The notes beneath the pieces are model-generated. The model made no database searches. It was not told the origin of the DNA and saw nothing but the letters and a program-made list of their open reading frames with translations. From the NCBI RefSeq assembly GCF_004210375.1, contig NC_134834.1, forward strand, positions 147,035,009 to 147,099,008: a stretch of DNA of 64,000 nucleotides, given 5' to 3'. This stretch comes from Tachypleus tridentatus (Eukaryota; Arthropoda; Merostomata; Xiphosura; Limulidae). A program made the translations under genes and the position numbers. This document shows positions 1-12,005 of the stretch, piece after piece. The first letter of the stretch is position 1. The number at the start of each line of letters is the position of its first letter.

Positions 1-607
1 GAAATAATGATGAAAAGAAGATACTTGGTTAGACCTAAACTAAAACTAAACTCCTTAGTACGCATACTTTGCTTAGGATGTATTGTTCTGTCAGTTGGAT
101 ACCCTTCCCCTTAAAGACATTTTCGGTCGTAAATCCAATAACATCTCACGAAGTTGTAATAGCTTAAGAGATTTATGTTAGTTTCAAACCTATCTACTAA
201 GCGTAAAATACAAAACGATTAATTATGTTTGTCATAGGGCATCAATATTAGGCTTATTATATTTTTAAATATTGTATTTTATACCTTGTCCTTAGAAATT
301 TTCAAGAATTAAAAGACAAGATAATAACAGTATTCTAACCGCACTACGCTCGTCATGTTCACTCAATCTAGAACTCCAGAATAAACACAGTAATGGTCAA
401 GATACTATTTATATGAGCCATTTGAAACAACCGGAAACTGACGAAGCATGATTATAGTGTAAAACAACCTCTATAATAGAAATATGATAATAATGAAAAA
501 ATGATTTAATAAATATTCTAACTGGAAATTACATTATTTGCCCTAAGATTACAATTTTTAATATCGTCTCAGGTACTTATTAAATACAATTTTCATTTAT
601 TTTGCAG
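1..607. other. Region upstream of / intron before gene 1
   Basis: AT-rich sequence with no ORF or repeat I recognise. It ends in a pyrimidine-rich tract and an acceptor AG (606-607) directly before the gene 1 coding exon, so at least its 3' part is probably intron. The expected small first exon with the start codon was not identified here and may lie outside the window. One weak candidate, ATG at 79-81 followed by GTCAGT, is not convincing. Confidence 0.5.
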
Positions 608-1787
608 GTTTTGCTTCCATTTCTTTGTGCTGTTTGTCTGGCACATTCTACTGCTCCATTTTACACGTTCTATACAGATGGCAGTAGGTTACTTCAGTAC
701 GAGGCTGGAACTCTAGCCAGGAGGAACTTTCGAGAAGAAGTCACCAGACCAGATGGAACCATTGTAGGAAGGTATGGTTTCCACGACCCCACAGGGCACT
801 TGCACGTTGTGCAATATCATGCAGGTAGACAGGGTTATGTTGCCAAAGGAGATACCGGGTTTATTATGGTAGCACCCAAGAATTGGGAACCGTGGATGAG
901 GAGAAAAAAAGTGAACAAACTGTGAAGGAGAGAGACATGAAAGGTCCAAAGCCTGAAGATGGCATTATAGGAGATTATGATTCGATGGATGAAGGAGAAA
1001 ATGCGAAAAAAGAAAGTGACGTGAAAAAAGACGCAACAGAAGACACAAAGAAAGATGAAAAGGATGAAAAAACTGACGCTATGGTTACAGATGCAACAGA
1101 AGACATGGAAAAAGACGTAAAAGACAAAACAACTGATGATATGGATAAAACGGAAGACACAAAAGATACATCAACCTCTGATGATGAAAAAACAGTCGTT
1201 GAGAAAAAAGAGATGAAAGACGAAAAGGTTAAGGAAGACGGGGAAGCTTCGCAATCGAAACCTGAAGAACCATACGAGACGGACCCAGAAATAACAGCAC
1301 TTTTTTCAATTCCTGAATATGGCCGCCGACGTTTAACTATTAGTCAGTCTGATAAAAGAAAATTAATGAAAAAGATGAGAGTAGGATTTATACTTCTCAC
1401 AATATCTTCAATGCCCCCATTTCTCCTGGTTTTGTAAAGTGGAGCGATCCTCAAAATCAGCCCCTGAACTGGCCTCATCCAGTTTTCAGATTTCAAGATT
1501 CATCTACTGGCCAGTACATTCCTTTCGAACACCCGTGGATAATCGGGAAACCGGCTACTAAAGAGAAAAAACCTGTTCAAAACACTTTACCTTTTCACTA
1601 TGTTGGATCCCAGAAGAAGGAATTCACAAACCAAGATCTAAATAGGGGTGATATTTCTCCACTAAAGACAACAACTTTCCAGTACACTCACCCATCTAGA
1701 TTCTACTACCCACAGCCTGTTCTCCCTTTCGCCCACAGACCAGACAGATCTCCATTTCTGGTTCCCGGGTACCATTTGTATGCTTAA
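608..1787 (+). CDS. RR-type chitin-binding cuticular protein, 5'-partial, with two apparent frame changes
   Basis: Probably a structural exoskeleton protein. The exon begins after acceptor AG at 606-607 with a hydrophobic signal-peptide core (VLLPFLCAVCLAHS). A Rebers-Riddiford chitin-binding (Chitin_bind_4) core follows: FREEVTRPDGTIVGRYGFHD, then the DPTGHLHVVQYHAGRQGYVAKG consensus. Next come about 130 residues dominated by Lys, Asp, Glu and Thr, then a Pro/Tyr/Phe-rich tail (FYYPQPVLPF) ending in HLYA and TAA at 1785-1787. The total is about 393 codons. The protein is spread over three frames. The first two join at a run of seven A (904-910), the last two near the AAAAGAAAA stretch at 1354-1362. 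Both changes are in the same direction (-1, as if one A were missing). They may be homopolymer assembly errors, real mutations, tiny introns or, at the first site, ribosomal frameshifting on A_AAA_AAA. The RR domain is secure; the status of the frames is not. The start codon exon is not seen. Confidence 0.82.
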
Positions 1788-2392
1788 AGCTTAGCGTTTT
1801 ACCCACAATCCAGTGCATGTCTGTCTTGTTAATTAACCGTTTTACTTGTTCTCGTCTATAATCGCAAGAATTCTGTAAAAATTAGAAAGGGGTTCGAGCC
1901 CATTCTCCTTATTGTTAAAACAGATGCTTCATGAAACCGAAGTAGCGGATTTTAAGCATCAGGTTTACGTCACCAGCAGTTGGTTTTAACAATTAACTGT
2001 TAAGAAATACCTTTTTTGTTTTGTCTTGTTTTTTTGACAACTTTTTACCGGAGAATCTGGAAAGCTAACTAACAAGCAGGACCAATAATTCGAATCCCTG
2101 TCGTTTTTTTTTTGGTTTTTTACACGTTAGAAAAAAATGTTATAAGAATAAGTTTAATTTAAAATAAGGCTTTATTTTATCTGCAAATTCTATGCAATTA
2201 CTTAAAATGATAATGGATTGTCTTTAAATCAATTTAATGAAGCATGTGTTAATTTTTGATAAATTTTATCGACAAGGTGGTCTGTGATTGGCTCATGAAA
2301 GATTTTGAATTATTACGTCATAAATATTCTGGAGTTTTTTTTTTTTTAAGTACCAGTTTGTAATATGATATCATCTGTGTTGTAATCAAAAC

Positions 2393-2398
2393 TAATAA
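2393..2398 (+). promoter_or_regulatory. Candidate poly(A) signal of gene 1
   Basis: AATAAA in CTAATAAATAT, about 600 bp after the gene 1 stop and just before a SINE. A long 3' UTR is implied, so the assignment is tentative. Confidence 0.35.
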
Positions 2399-2440
2399 AT
2401 ATCCTGTAAACAAATATGTCACTTGGTTTATCTCTACCTA

Positions 2441-2672
2441 GGGCCTGGCATGGCCAGTTGGGTTAAGGCACCCGACTCGTAATCTGAGGGTCGCAGGTTC
2501 GAATCTCCGTCGCACCAAGCATGCTCACCCTTTCAGCCGTGGGGGCGTTATAATGTGACGGTCAATCCCACTATTCGTTGGTAAAAGAGTAACCCGAGAG
2601 TTGATGATAGGTGGTGATGACTAGCTTCCTTCCCTCTAGTCTTACACTGCAAAATTAGGGACAGTAAAATAA
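2441..2672 (+). repeat. SINE family A, nearly full length
   Basis: The family A consensus is recognisable here. A tRNA-like head has A box TGGCCAGTTGGG, an anticodon-loop position reading CTCGTAA (Thr-CGT-like) and B box GGTTCGAATC. A body follows with ATAATGTGACGGTCAATCCC, TTGGTAAAAGAGTA, GATGACTAGCT and CTAAATTAGGGAC. The tail is a family C-like scrap (about 2680-2715). Confidence 0.9.
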
Positions 2673-2719
2673 ACAGCTGACAACGCTAAAATTCGGAGTT
2701 CGGTCTGTAGCTATGTCCT

Positions 2720-4005
2720 TATACCAAAACTTAATATTTTTCTTTAGTTACACACTCGACTTTTCACTTTGGATCTCTTTCAAGAGCTTTTCACTAAAAC
2801 TCAAACCTTTTTTTTTTTTCTAGCATTAATCAAAATGTCCTCTGTACATCAACACACACTATGGAAATTAAAGATAGAAATTTATTTGCTGTTACGTGTA
2901 AGCTACACAATGAACTCTCTGTTCTCAGCTTACCACAAGGAGGAAAACTCAATTTTTGGCTTTTGCGTGCATGCGATGAACTACTGGAGGATGAAGGAGG
3001 GGGAGGTATGAATAAGCAAAGCAAAATTTTAAATTGAACTAAGAAATCTTAATTTAAATAATATCGGAAAAGACGAAAAAGTATACTTAATATCTCGCCT
3101 TAATGTCTAATCAATATATTCTCTTCGATTCGCAACCTTTTTATTGTTTTTTCTTGTCTTCTTCGTTCTCCGCTGAAAAGAAAATACTGACTTTTATCGC
3201 CAGATGTCTTATTACGTTTTAGTGTGCGTAAACGTGGGAATAATGTTCTACGCTTGATTTGAGATATTCTTTTATTCATATCGCCAGGTGGCGAATTGTG
3301 GAACTGAGAAAAGTGTCTAATGTGCATAAATTACCTTTAACAACACTCTCGTCGTTTGTGAGTTTTTAAGCTTTAAAATAAAGAAAAATATATTGGACAT
3401 TTTAAAATCTTCATATTCGTGAAATTTTATCTTTAAACTATAATTATTCATTACAATTTTTTCGTTGTTTTTTTTTTTAAGTATGAAAATTCGAATCCAA
3501 TGCTAACGTTGTGGTACATTGTTTAAATATTTACATGTACTAGTAGTAATGAATTTTTATTTATCTTTCACGATACGCTACATAGTGAGAGAAAGAAAAA
3601 CATTGCGAATTAAATATCATGTATGTTGATTAAAACAGCACAAAATAGATATTTGAAGTACTTCTAAGTAAATTTTGATTCTAAATAACAATGAATGTAT
3701 TTTACTACAAAATAAGCAGTAGTAACACTACCACTATAAGCAAGTATTACTACCTACGTTTTATTTTGACCCAAAGCCTGGGTCAAGGAAAATGGTTATA
3801 TTTTAGCACAAAGCTAAAGAATGTGATATGTGCGTTTGATCTAAAGCCAAAAATATCAAATTCTAGTAAAGAAAATTCTGATCAACCCAGTAGCGTGCTG
3901 GATTGTGAATTCGAAGCTCCTTGATTCGCGCCCTCTTACCAACACTTGAAAAACTAAGATGCACGCTTTGAGGCCATGGATGCGTTATAAAAATGTTTGT
4001 TTTGC
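2720..4005. other. Intergenic, no gene seen
   Basis: AT-rich, with homopolymer T tracts. Short open frames on both strands have no recognisable domain. Confidence 0.5.
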
Positions 4006-4135
4006 TTTTTGAATTTCGCGCAAAGATACATGAGGGCTGTTGCGATAGCCGTTCCTAATTTAACAGTGTAAGACTAAAAGGATGGCAGCTAGTCATCACC
4101 ATCCACTGTCAACTATTGGGCTACTCTTTTACCAA
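4006..4135 (-). repeat. SINE family A, 3' half, head-to-head partner
   Basis: Reverse-oriented family A tail and middle, stopping at ACCAATGA, where it meets the next copy in opposite orientation. Confidence 0.85.
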
Positions 4136-4356
4136 TGAGGGTCGCGGGTTCGAATCCCCATCATACCAAATAGGCTCATTTTTTTAGCCTACGGGCCGTT
4201 ATAATGTGACGGTCAATCTCACTATGAGTTGGTAAAAGAGTAGCCCAAGAGCTGGCAATGGGTAATGATGACTAGCTGCCTTCCCACTAGCATTGCACTG
4301 CTAAATTAGGGATGGCTAATTTCATCCCTCATATATCTTTGCACGAAATTCAAACG
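4136..4356 (+). repeat. SINE family A, lacking the first ~50 bp
   Basis: Starts inside the tRNA-like head (TGAGGGTCGCGGGTTCG) and runs to the GCACGAAATTC tail. It is fused head-to-head with the preceding minus-strand copy. Confidence 0.85.
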
Positions 4357-5660
4357 AAATTGTCGATATTTAAAAATATAAAATTGTTAACACTTATTAT
4401 TCATAACAGACGTAGCGTGTATTGAAATATTGTCGCTGAAAGAAGCGAATGAACAGACATTCTCTGTACTGTTGTTGTGAGAAAGAAAGTTTGTTAAGTT
4501 GCTAAGCTACTTCCTTGAAATACAAACCTGAAACCTAAAAACAAATAGACTACCATTTGGGGACTTCTTTCAGTACGAAACAGTTACATGCAAGGTAATT
4601 AATATTAATTCAACTCTGAAGGGTTGGTCCTCAGGAAATTCCTTTGTGATTTGTCATTAGTTACCTTCTGTTGCCATAGGTGGCGGGTGGGATAAAAGTA
4701 TAATCATATATTATGTATTTATGAGTACTTCTTATTTCGATATGATATATTCAGTGTTACGAAATAATCTGTTGCTTGTAGAAAGATCTTATAAGAACTA
4801 AAAGCGATGTGTTTTTTTATGTTGTTTTAACAATTCTAATTATTTGTGTATTTTAACAAGTATCTTTTCTTGAATTATATAGTGTGGCTGAAAAGTTACT
4901 CGCATTGGTGAGGAATTGAAACGATAAACGAAAATCTTAATGCACACGTGGGAGAACTGGCTAGCTCAGTGAACCTCACGATTTCAGTTATAGTTGTCTC
5001 TAATTTTAAACTTCTGACCGGAGAAAAGACAATCAGCCAGAATCACCCACCCAGGCAATGGCTTTATCAAATTCCTCGAAATCAATAATGAAATTATCTA
5101 ACATTTCTATAACAAACACACTGAACAAACTAAGCAGAGCTTTTAGTGGCATCACGAGTTGAAGGTAGGATCATTCTATCCGCAGCCCGGCACGTTAAAC
5201 CCCTTGGCCTGAGGGACCTAAATCACTTTCACTAAGTAAACATTTTCGAAACTTAAGGCTTTTCATTCATAAACATCATGTTTCTATAAATATTCACCTA
5301 CTATCAATTATTTGTGAGTCTGGAGGCATATAAATCAAGATATAAATCTATAAATCAAGATGTAATACTTGCAGCGGACACAGCACAGATGTCCCATTGT
5401 GTAACTCTACGTGTTTAATAACAAACAAATATTTAAGTTTAGTCCGTTGAGATGTAGAGGTCGTTTTTTTAAGTCGGAGATAATTTTTGAAAATTCTAAT
5501 TTCTTTATAATTTTAATTTTTGATTTAAAAGTGTATTTCATTTGTTTTCTTATATTAAAAAATGGGTGAGTCTTTTCATAGTGTTAGCAACAGTCTCATG
5601 TTGCTGTTTATTTTGATTCGGGAGATTTATCTGGTTTGTTCTAAATTTCGAGCAATTGTT
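4357..5660. other. Intergenic, no gene seen
   Basis: AT-rich, with a small local duplication of a TATAAATC(T/A)A motif near 5328-5360. No coding evidence. Confidence 0.5.
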
Positions 5661-5663
5661 TTT

Positions 5664-5909
5664 GTTTTGAATTTCGAGCAAAGCTGCAAGAGGGCTATCT
5701 GCACTAACCGTTCCTTATTTAGCAGAGTAAGACTAGACAGAAAGCAACTAGTTATCACCACCCATCGTCAATTCTTGGACTACTCTTTTACCAACGGATT
5801 GACCATCACATTATAACGTCCCAATGGCTGAAAAGTCGAGCGTGTTTGTTTTGATGGGGGATTCAAACACGCAACTCTCATATTACAAGCGCCCTAACCA
5901 CCTGTCAAA
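5664..5909 (-). repeat. SINE family A
   Basis: Reverse-oriented, from the TTTTGAATTTCGAGC tail to the decayed head CCTAACCACCTG. The tail motif is partly duplicated at 5640-5655. A short open frame (5562-5816) is only the SINE. Confidence 0.85.
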
Positions 5910-6063
5910 TGTATGATTTGACTAGTACATTCTGAAAGGTACCTGTCGGAAGAATATTCCAGCTACATTTTCAACACGTCTGTTGTCTTTGTTTCAAAAA
6001 ATTTCACGAAAAGGTTACCTGTACACAACCGTTCCTAATTTCTATCTGGTAGAACGAACTCTT

Positions 6064-6130
6064 GAGAGCCCTCTAGTGGCTCAGAGGGAAATCTCCCTGC
6101 TTATAGCACTACGATTCGGGTTTCAATACT
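6064..6130 (+). repeat. SINE family B head fragment
   Basis: CCCTCTAGTGGCTCAG followed by a decayed B box (GGGTTTCAATACTT), then joined to a Penelope-type tail. Confidence 0.6.
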
Positions 6131-6132
6131 TA

Positions 6133-6205
6133 AGAAAGTCGAAACTTGTTCTCTGCTTTATTAGTAAAAGTGTTAATACCCGTACCAGCCGTCCTGAGAT
6201 ATAAT
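6133..6205 (+). repeat. Penelope-type 3' tail fragment
   Basis: GTCGAAAC...GTTCTCTGC, TTATTAGTAAAAGTG, TTAATACCCGTACCAGCCGT, matching copies at 41578 and 50733. Confidence 0.65.
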
Positions 6206-7320
6206 TTGTAGCCTTTGTTCTGGTGTTTTGAAGACACCTTTAAATATCTTTTACTTTTAACTTTTACAGTAACATCACCCATTGAAATAATGGGTACATC
6301 AGATAAATTATTGTCCATCCTGTATTCCATAGGCCTTTCGTTTGCTGTCGCCATTGTTTTTCTTTTAATGACAGGCCTATAGGCTGGGTGGTAAGAGCCT
6401 CGTTTTGAGTTTGCTCTTCAGTATGAGGCATGAAGTGGGTTTCTCGTCATCACAAAAGGCTGTAAATTATTCCAGGGGTCATACGTATATTAAATTGAAG
6501 GTAGGCCATTTGTAACACATTGCGTCATAGACATAGGCCTAAAACTTCGTGTCTACATTCGTTACCATGTTTGTAATTTTCATTTTGATATTGATTATTA
6601 ATCATTTGGTATTATGAGCACATAGGTTGACAAATAAAATGTTATAGTAATTTAAATATACACTATTAGGTGCTCACCACTTTAAACCTCTGGGAGGCAA
6701 CAACGAATGTTTATTTAATCCTTCAAAAGCAACGATAAAAAGTTTTATTATTTTTTGTTTCAAAGTGGTCCACAAAGAGTTTATATATCACTTGGAACAT
6801 TGTCGTTACTTATATATTGAGAGTGGGTGTCCGTCACTTGAACATGGACTACAATGAAACAGTCCTACTTTGGTTTTACATTGAGAGCGGATGCCAGATA
6901 TGGACACATTTATATAACTTCGAGTGTAAGAATGTTCTGCGTCGAAAATAGCTACTGCATACCCTTTCCAACAGGCTGAGAACCATAAACCCTTGGATTC
7001 ATCGTCCGGTTATATTACCCATGATAATATGCCCAGACCTACTTGGGCTTGGGTTTGAAACTTTAACTAATTCTTAATCAATTAAATTAGCACGTCTTTA
7101 CCATATAGTTTAGGTAGAAAACTTTTCAGGGTACCATATCTTCTTACCCAAATAAAAGAATCAAAGATTCAAAGTTCAAACAATTTTCGTTTCTGTTGGA
7201 AATTTTTTAAATACTATTTTGTTCTTCTTATACAGTGCATTATTCATTAATAATAATAATTATTGATAATTTAAATGTTATTGAAGTATAGTCTTACGAA
7301 CATGTTAATCAAAAGCTGGT
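6206..7320. other. Intergenic, no gene seen
   Basis: Unique-looking AT-rich DNA. A weak approximate duplication (ATTGAGAGTGGGTGTCC / ATTGAGAGCGGATGCC) lies near 6815-6895. Confidence 0.45.
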
Positions 7321-7324
7321 AATT

Positions 7325-7435
7325 TAATTTCTGTTGGATTGTAAAATATTACGTAGCGTTGATGTTAGTAAGTAACTAAATAGATTTACTTTTATTGAAT
7401 GGTAAAATATTACGTAATGTTGATTTTCAGTACGT
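7325..7435. repeat. Two-copy tandem duplication, ~60 bp
   Basis: GTAAAATATTACGTA recurs about 60 bp apart in similar context. Confidence 0.6.
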
Positions 7436-7587
7436 ATACCAAACAATAAATATTTGTCTGATACAGTTAGTGTTAATAAATACAACCTTAACAATATCTT
7501 ATAGTTTTTTAAGTTTTGTGTCATGTGAAAAAATTTTTTACAATGAAATATATACATTCTGAAGGCATATATTGATTGGATTTACAC

Positions 7588-7690
7588 CTTAAATGGCTCA
7601 GTGGTCTGTTTATTTATAACACTAAACATCTGGTTTCGATACCTGGTTTGGGCATGGCGCAGATAACCAATTGTGTATGGGTATTAACAA
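7588..7690 (+). repeat. SINE family B/C, degraded
   Basis: ATGGCTCAGTGG head, GGTTTCGATACC B box and CAGATAACCAATTGTGTA tail. Confidence 0.65.
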
Positions 7691-9390
7691 CAAAGACACC
7701 ATAAAACATAAAATAGTCACCTCTTTAACTCAATGGCTTCCAGAATGGGTGTCGCGGCAAGTTGCTAGGGGTTTCACGAGGGTTTCATCAAATGAAAAGA
7801 AACTAAGAATATAAAAAAAAACTCTACATGTGGCAGCAGAGGTGTTGTGCAGATCAAGGTAAGTGGATTAGGGTGTTACCAATGAAAAAAAACTGCTTTA
7901 ATCTCAGACATATTCTATTTCATTTTCAGTTAACAGTTTGTGCGAGTGAATAGTTTTCTCCAAAACAGTTTATTATAGAATCGACAGGTAATTAAAAGAC
8001 ACAATACAAATATGCAGTTAAAATACCAACATTGACAGATGACTGCCTCTCGCTTTCATTTGTTTGTCTACCCAACAAGACCAGAAACCATCATTAAGAT
8101 ATCAAACCGAAAAGTGACCAAACCACCAAATTGTTCATTTTCTTCTTGTTTCAGTCGAAGTAACTCTACAACTATCAAAATGCTAGTTTAAACCTAGATC
8201 AACACCATGTGTTTCTGAGCAGTGCATAATCTTATCATTTAGTTGTAATTAACAACTTGTAGTTATTTTAAAAATTATAATTCTGGTAAAACGATGCTAT
8301 AATTACCTTTTGAAGTTAGCTTTCTTACATATATCAGGTGTTCCTTTAAAAAAGTTTAAGTAACAGGATAAAACAAGAATTATCAACCAATAATAAACGA
8401 ACATTAGATGATGTAAACATTAGAATATTCAATGCTTTGCATACTGTACAATCAGTGTACTTAGGTAGCCAACCTGTATATTATTCACGAAGTGAAGGAG
8501 TAAAAAAACAAACCAATACAGTTAATATTAAATGTTATTACACATTTTGATAGAATACACCAACTTACAGTCAGGAGAAAAACCCTCAAAATAAGTAACA
8601 AAATATATTATGCACACATAAAATAAGATAGGAAAGACAGTGTCAAAAAGAATCCAAACAAGAGTATAGGGATGATACAGCTATACATAGATCATCCCTA
8701 CACGACTTTCAATATTAAGATTTAATGTTACCCTGTAAGATGTATACTTGACTTTAATACCACTGCAGCTGGAAGTTATATATTCTTGACTGTTTGTGTG
8801 TATGCAGATTGTTTATCACAATTCTATGGTCATATCAGGATAGGCATCAAGGTAGTGTTGCTATGAGTCTGGACCCTTACGTACAAGGAAACCCAAGTTG
8901 AATCATAACATGTTTAGAATATTACAGACTCTCGCTACGAAGTTGGTCATTTCGATCGACTTCGTAACCATTTTGTGTTGGTGCATTTAACATTTAAAAA
9001 TGTTTTAAATTATTTGTTAGAAATGAAACGCATAAATAAATGAAATTTATGCTGTTGAATAAGATGACGTTTCTTAAACATATTAGCCGGTAATCAAATT
9101 TATAAAAAATTATGCAAGTTATAAATTAGCGATAAAATCAGTACCAGAAACGGCAGTTAACACAAAAAAGACACGAAACACTGGAAGTAAAATGCAAAAA
9201 AAAAAAAAAATCACAATTGGAATTATACCACTCACAGGAAACCACAAAATATTTAACATTAATTGCAGTTTACTGCTATATCAGCTCAAAAGAAACACCA
9301 GGGATGCCCAAATTCATCAGTATCTATTAAATATAAACGTTAAACCAGTAAATTTATAATCTAAATTACTTCTCGATTTAAAGCATTAGA
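7690..9390. other. Intergenic, no gene seen
   Basis: AT-rich, with no domain-bearing frame. TAGGGATGAT...ATCATCCCTA (8677-8701) is a small inverted repeat. A poly(A) run lies at about 9198-9211. Confidence 0.45.
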
Positions 9391-9394
9391 TTTC

Positions 9395-9655
9395 GGGCCC
9401 AGGATGGCTACATGGATTAAGGCGTTCGACTCGTAATGTGAGTGTGGCGGGTTCGAATTCCCGTCGCACCAAACATACTTGCCCTTTCAGCTGTGGGGAC
9501 GTTATAATGTGACGGTCATCTCACTATTCGTTGGTAAAGAGTAGCTCAAGAGTTAGCAGTGATGAGTAGCTGCCTTCCCTCTAGTCCCACACTGCTAAAT
9601 TAGGGACGGCTAGCGCAGATAGCCCTCGTGTAGCTTTGCGTTAAATTTAAATTCA
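9395..9655 (+). repeat. SINE family A
   Basis: Head GATGGCTACATGGATTAAGG, intact B box GGGTTCGAATTCCC, full body and tail. Confidence 0.9.
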
Positions 9656-10081
9656 AATATTTGGAGGTCGTGAAATTCTACAGATTATTTTATAAAATAT
9701 TATTAAGTATTTTTCAAATGTAAATGCTATTTTTGAGAAAAGTAATTCAAAACTGCATTTATACAGGCTTATTTTTTCAAATTTTTACCACGAGAATGCA
9801 CTAGATACAAATATCATCCCTAGGCCTGTATATATGATAGTGAGTAATTTAACGTAGTGGTTTTTGGTGTTGTTACCTTTTAAGTCTACTCCGAATGTAT
9901 GGAGTGCTTAACGTGCTAAATTGTGAAGGTGAAATCCTCTGATTCGCACTCGCCTCCCCCCATTCACCCTTCTCATTTTTTTTTCGAACAGTAAGCGTAT
10001 TAAAAAGACGACTATTCGGCTGGTGTAGATCGAATATTAACGGCGAATGTTACTTGCTAGCTGCTTTGTGGTTAGTCTATA

Positions 10082-10250
10082 ACCTCCAATGGCTTGGTAG
10101 TAAAGGCATTCGAGTCGCAATCTGAGGGTCATGGGTTCGAGTCCCTGTCACATCGAACATGCTCCCTCTTTTAGCCATTATTCAAAACACTACTACTTCA
10201 CAATTAAGGACAGTTAACACAAATAATTTATGCGCGGAAATCAACCAAAT
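10082..10250 (+). repeat. SINE family A, internally deleted
   Basis: Head and B box (GGGTTCGAGTCCC) are present, the middle of the body is missing, and the tail resumes at TAAGGACAGTTAAC. Confidence 0.7.
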
Positions 10251-10727
10251 CACGTCCAGTGTTACTGCTTCATCATGTTGATGAAATGATATTTGCACAT
10301 TGTTCTCGCGTGTAGTACAACTAGTTTCATTTGTTTCTTATCACAGTCACGAATAGTCAAGTTTGGACAACAAACTAATGCATTACCAGACCGAGAAAAG
10401 TCAGTTCCACACAATTGGACTAACTTCAGACTGTCCGAATTCAAATTTTTCAAATAAATCGTGATTTTCCACACATTGTTGATGAACGTTCAAAGTATTT
10501 GTGTTATCATACGTTACCGAATAGTATGATCTTGTATCGAACAAGCTGGTTTTCTGTTTAATAGCTATACTATTATACTGCAGTGTGGAACTGTTGATAT
10601 GGGCACAACTGGATACTAGTTGTTTTTTGACTCTAACGAAACGTCGTTATGTGCAACTTTTGGGAGATAGACTTCTTACTTCAAATATCTATCAGTATTT
10701 TCTGTCATTATTAATTATTGCTATAGC

Positions 10728-11000
10728 AGGCCTGGCATGGCCAAGCGCGTAAGGCGTGCAACTCGTAATCCGAAAGTCGCGGGTTCGCGCCCGCGTCGCG
10801 CTAAACATGCTCGCCCTCCCAGCCGTGGGGGTGTATAATGTTACGGTCAATCCCACTATTCGTTGGTAAAAGAGTAGCCCAAGAGTTGGCGGTGGGTGGT
10901 GATGACTAGCTGCCTTCCCTCTAGTCTTACACTACTAAATTAGGGACGGCTAGCACAGATAGCCCTCGAGTAGCTTTGTGCGAAATTTCAAAACAACAAT
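10728..11000 (+). repeat. SINE family A with imperfect target-site duplication
   Basis: Full length. It is flanked by ATTGCTATAGCA and ATTGTTATAGCA (11 of 12 identical), as expected for target-primed insertion. Confidence 0.9.
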
Positions 11001-11061
11001 TGTTATAGCAGAGTTTTGATAATTTTGTAATGTTTCATGAACATGCCTTTGACGCCCCCTC

Positions 11062-11165
11062 CATAGATGGTTCATCTGTAAGCTTGAGTCCCTGTAAACC
11101 AAAAATGGGGCACAGCTCATACAGCCCACTGTATAGCTTTGCGCATTGGCACAAACGAACAAATA
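11062..11165 (+). repeat. SINE family B, degraded
   Basis: GATGGTTCATCTGTAAGC head, then CAGCCCACTGTATAGCTTTG tail. Confidence 0.55.
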
Positions 11166-11199
11166 AGTCCTTCAGTAATTGTATCTTTTACTTAAGGGG

Positions 11200-11300
11200 C
11201 CAGTCACTCGGTGAGATAGCGGTATATTTTTGGGTTTACAACGCTAAAATTCAGAGTTCAATTCCCTTCGTTGAGCAAGGCAGATAGTCCGATATGGTTT
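11200..11300 (+). repeat. SINE family C
   Basis: ACAACGCTAAAATTCAGAG, GTTCAATTCCCTTCG, then GCAGATAGTCCGATATGG. Confidence 0.7.
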
Positions 11301-11761
11301 TGATATACAGTACATACATTCAGGGGCTAATAGTGTTAATTTGAGCAATCTGAACTTGAAACGTTAATTGAACACTTTTCACATATAAAATTCCCATTTT
11401 TTTGGTTAAGGTAAAAACTGTCTGTGGAAAAAATTCAAGGTGGCGACCAAAGTGTATTGGTTCTTTTTTTTTTTTTTTTTGAAACCTTTAACGTACCGGT
11501 AGCTTGTTGTCCCTGACTGCAGATACCAAAACACTCTGTTCATTGGTGACTTGATGTCCTTCGACTTACGCGAATCTGGTGGAATAACCAATTGGATCAC
11601 AGTTGATTACATCAAGATTCACAACACCCTTGCATTTTGTCTGATCCTGTCTTACAATTAAGATCTTAAATAACAATATAGAGAGAACAGAACATCTCTC
11701 TAGGTTTCCACGAATATCCGAAAACAAATAAGCACCGCATTCCTTCAATTAGGCCTGTATC

Positions 11762-11885
11762 TGTTTGTTTGTTTGTTTGTTTTAGCACAAAGTTACACGA
11801 TGGTTTAGGTACACTCTACCTACTTCTGTGAAGTGAACCCCGGATTTTACTGTTGCAACTCGGTGTACATCGGGGAATAGAACTA
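11762..11885 (-). repeat. SINE family B/C, reverse
   Basis: TTTAGCACAAAGTTACACGATGG, then GTGAACCCCGGATTTTAC, matching the complement of the family C core. Confidence 0.65.
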
Positions 11886-11890
11886 TTACG

Positions 11891-11891
11891 A

Positions 11892-11922
<31 letters not shown>

Positions 11923-11923
11923 T
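11891..11923. repeat. (TG)n(TA)n microsatellite
   Basis: Dinucleotide run directly upstream of a truncated SINE A. Confidence 0.95.
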
Positions 11924-11929
11924 ACTGCC

Positions 11930-12005
11930 TTCCCTCTAGTTTTCCACTGTTAAATTAAGGACTACTAGCGCAGATAGCCCTCATGTAGCTTGGAGCGATA
12001 TTCTA
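11930..12005 (+). repeat. SINE family A, 3' fragment
   Basis: CTGCCTTCCCTCTAG to the tail; the 5' part is replaced by the microsatellite. Confidence 0.8.

Noticed and set aside
79-90. First exon of gene 1 (ATG TAT TGT TCT before GTCAGT)
   Set aside because: Right length for the four-codon pattern, but weak donor and no TATA or shared leader; left unassigned.
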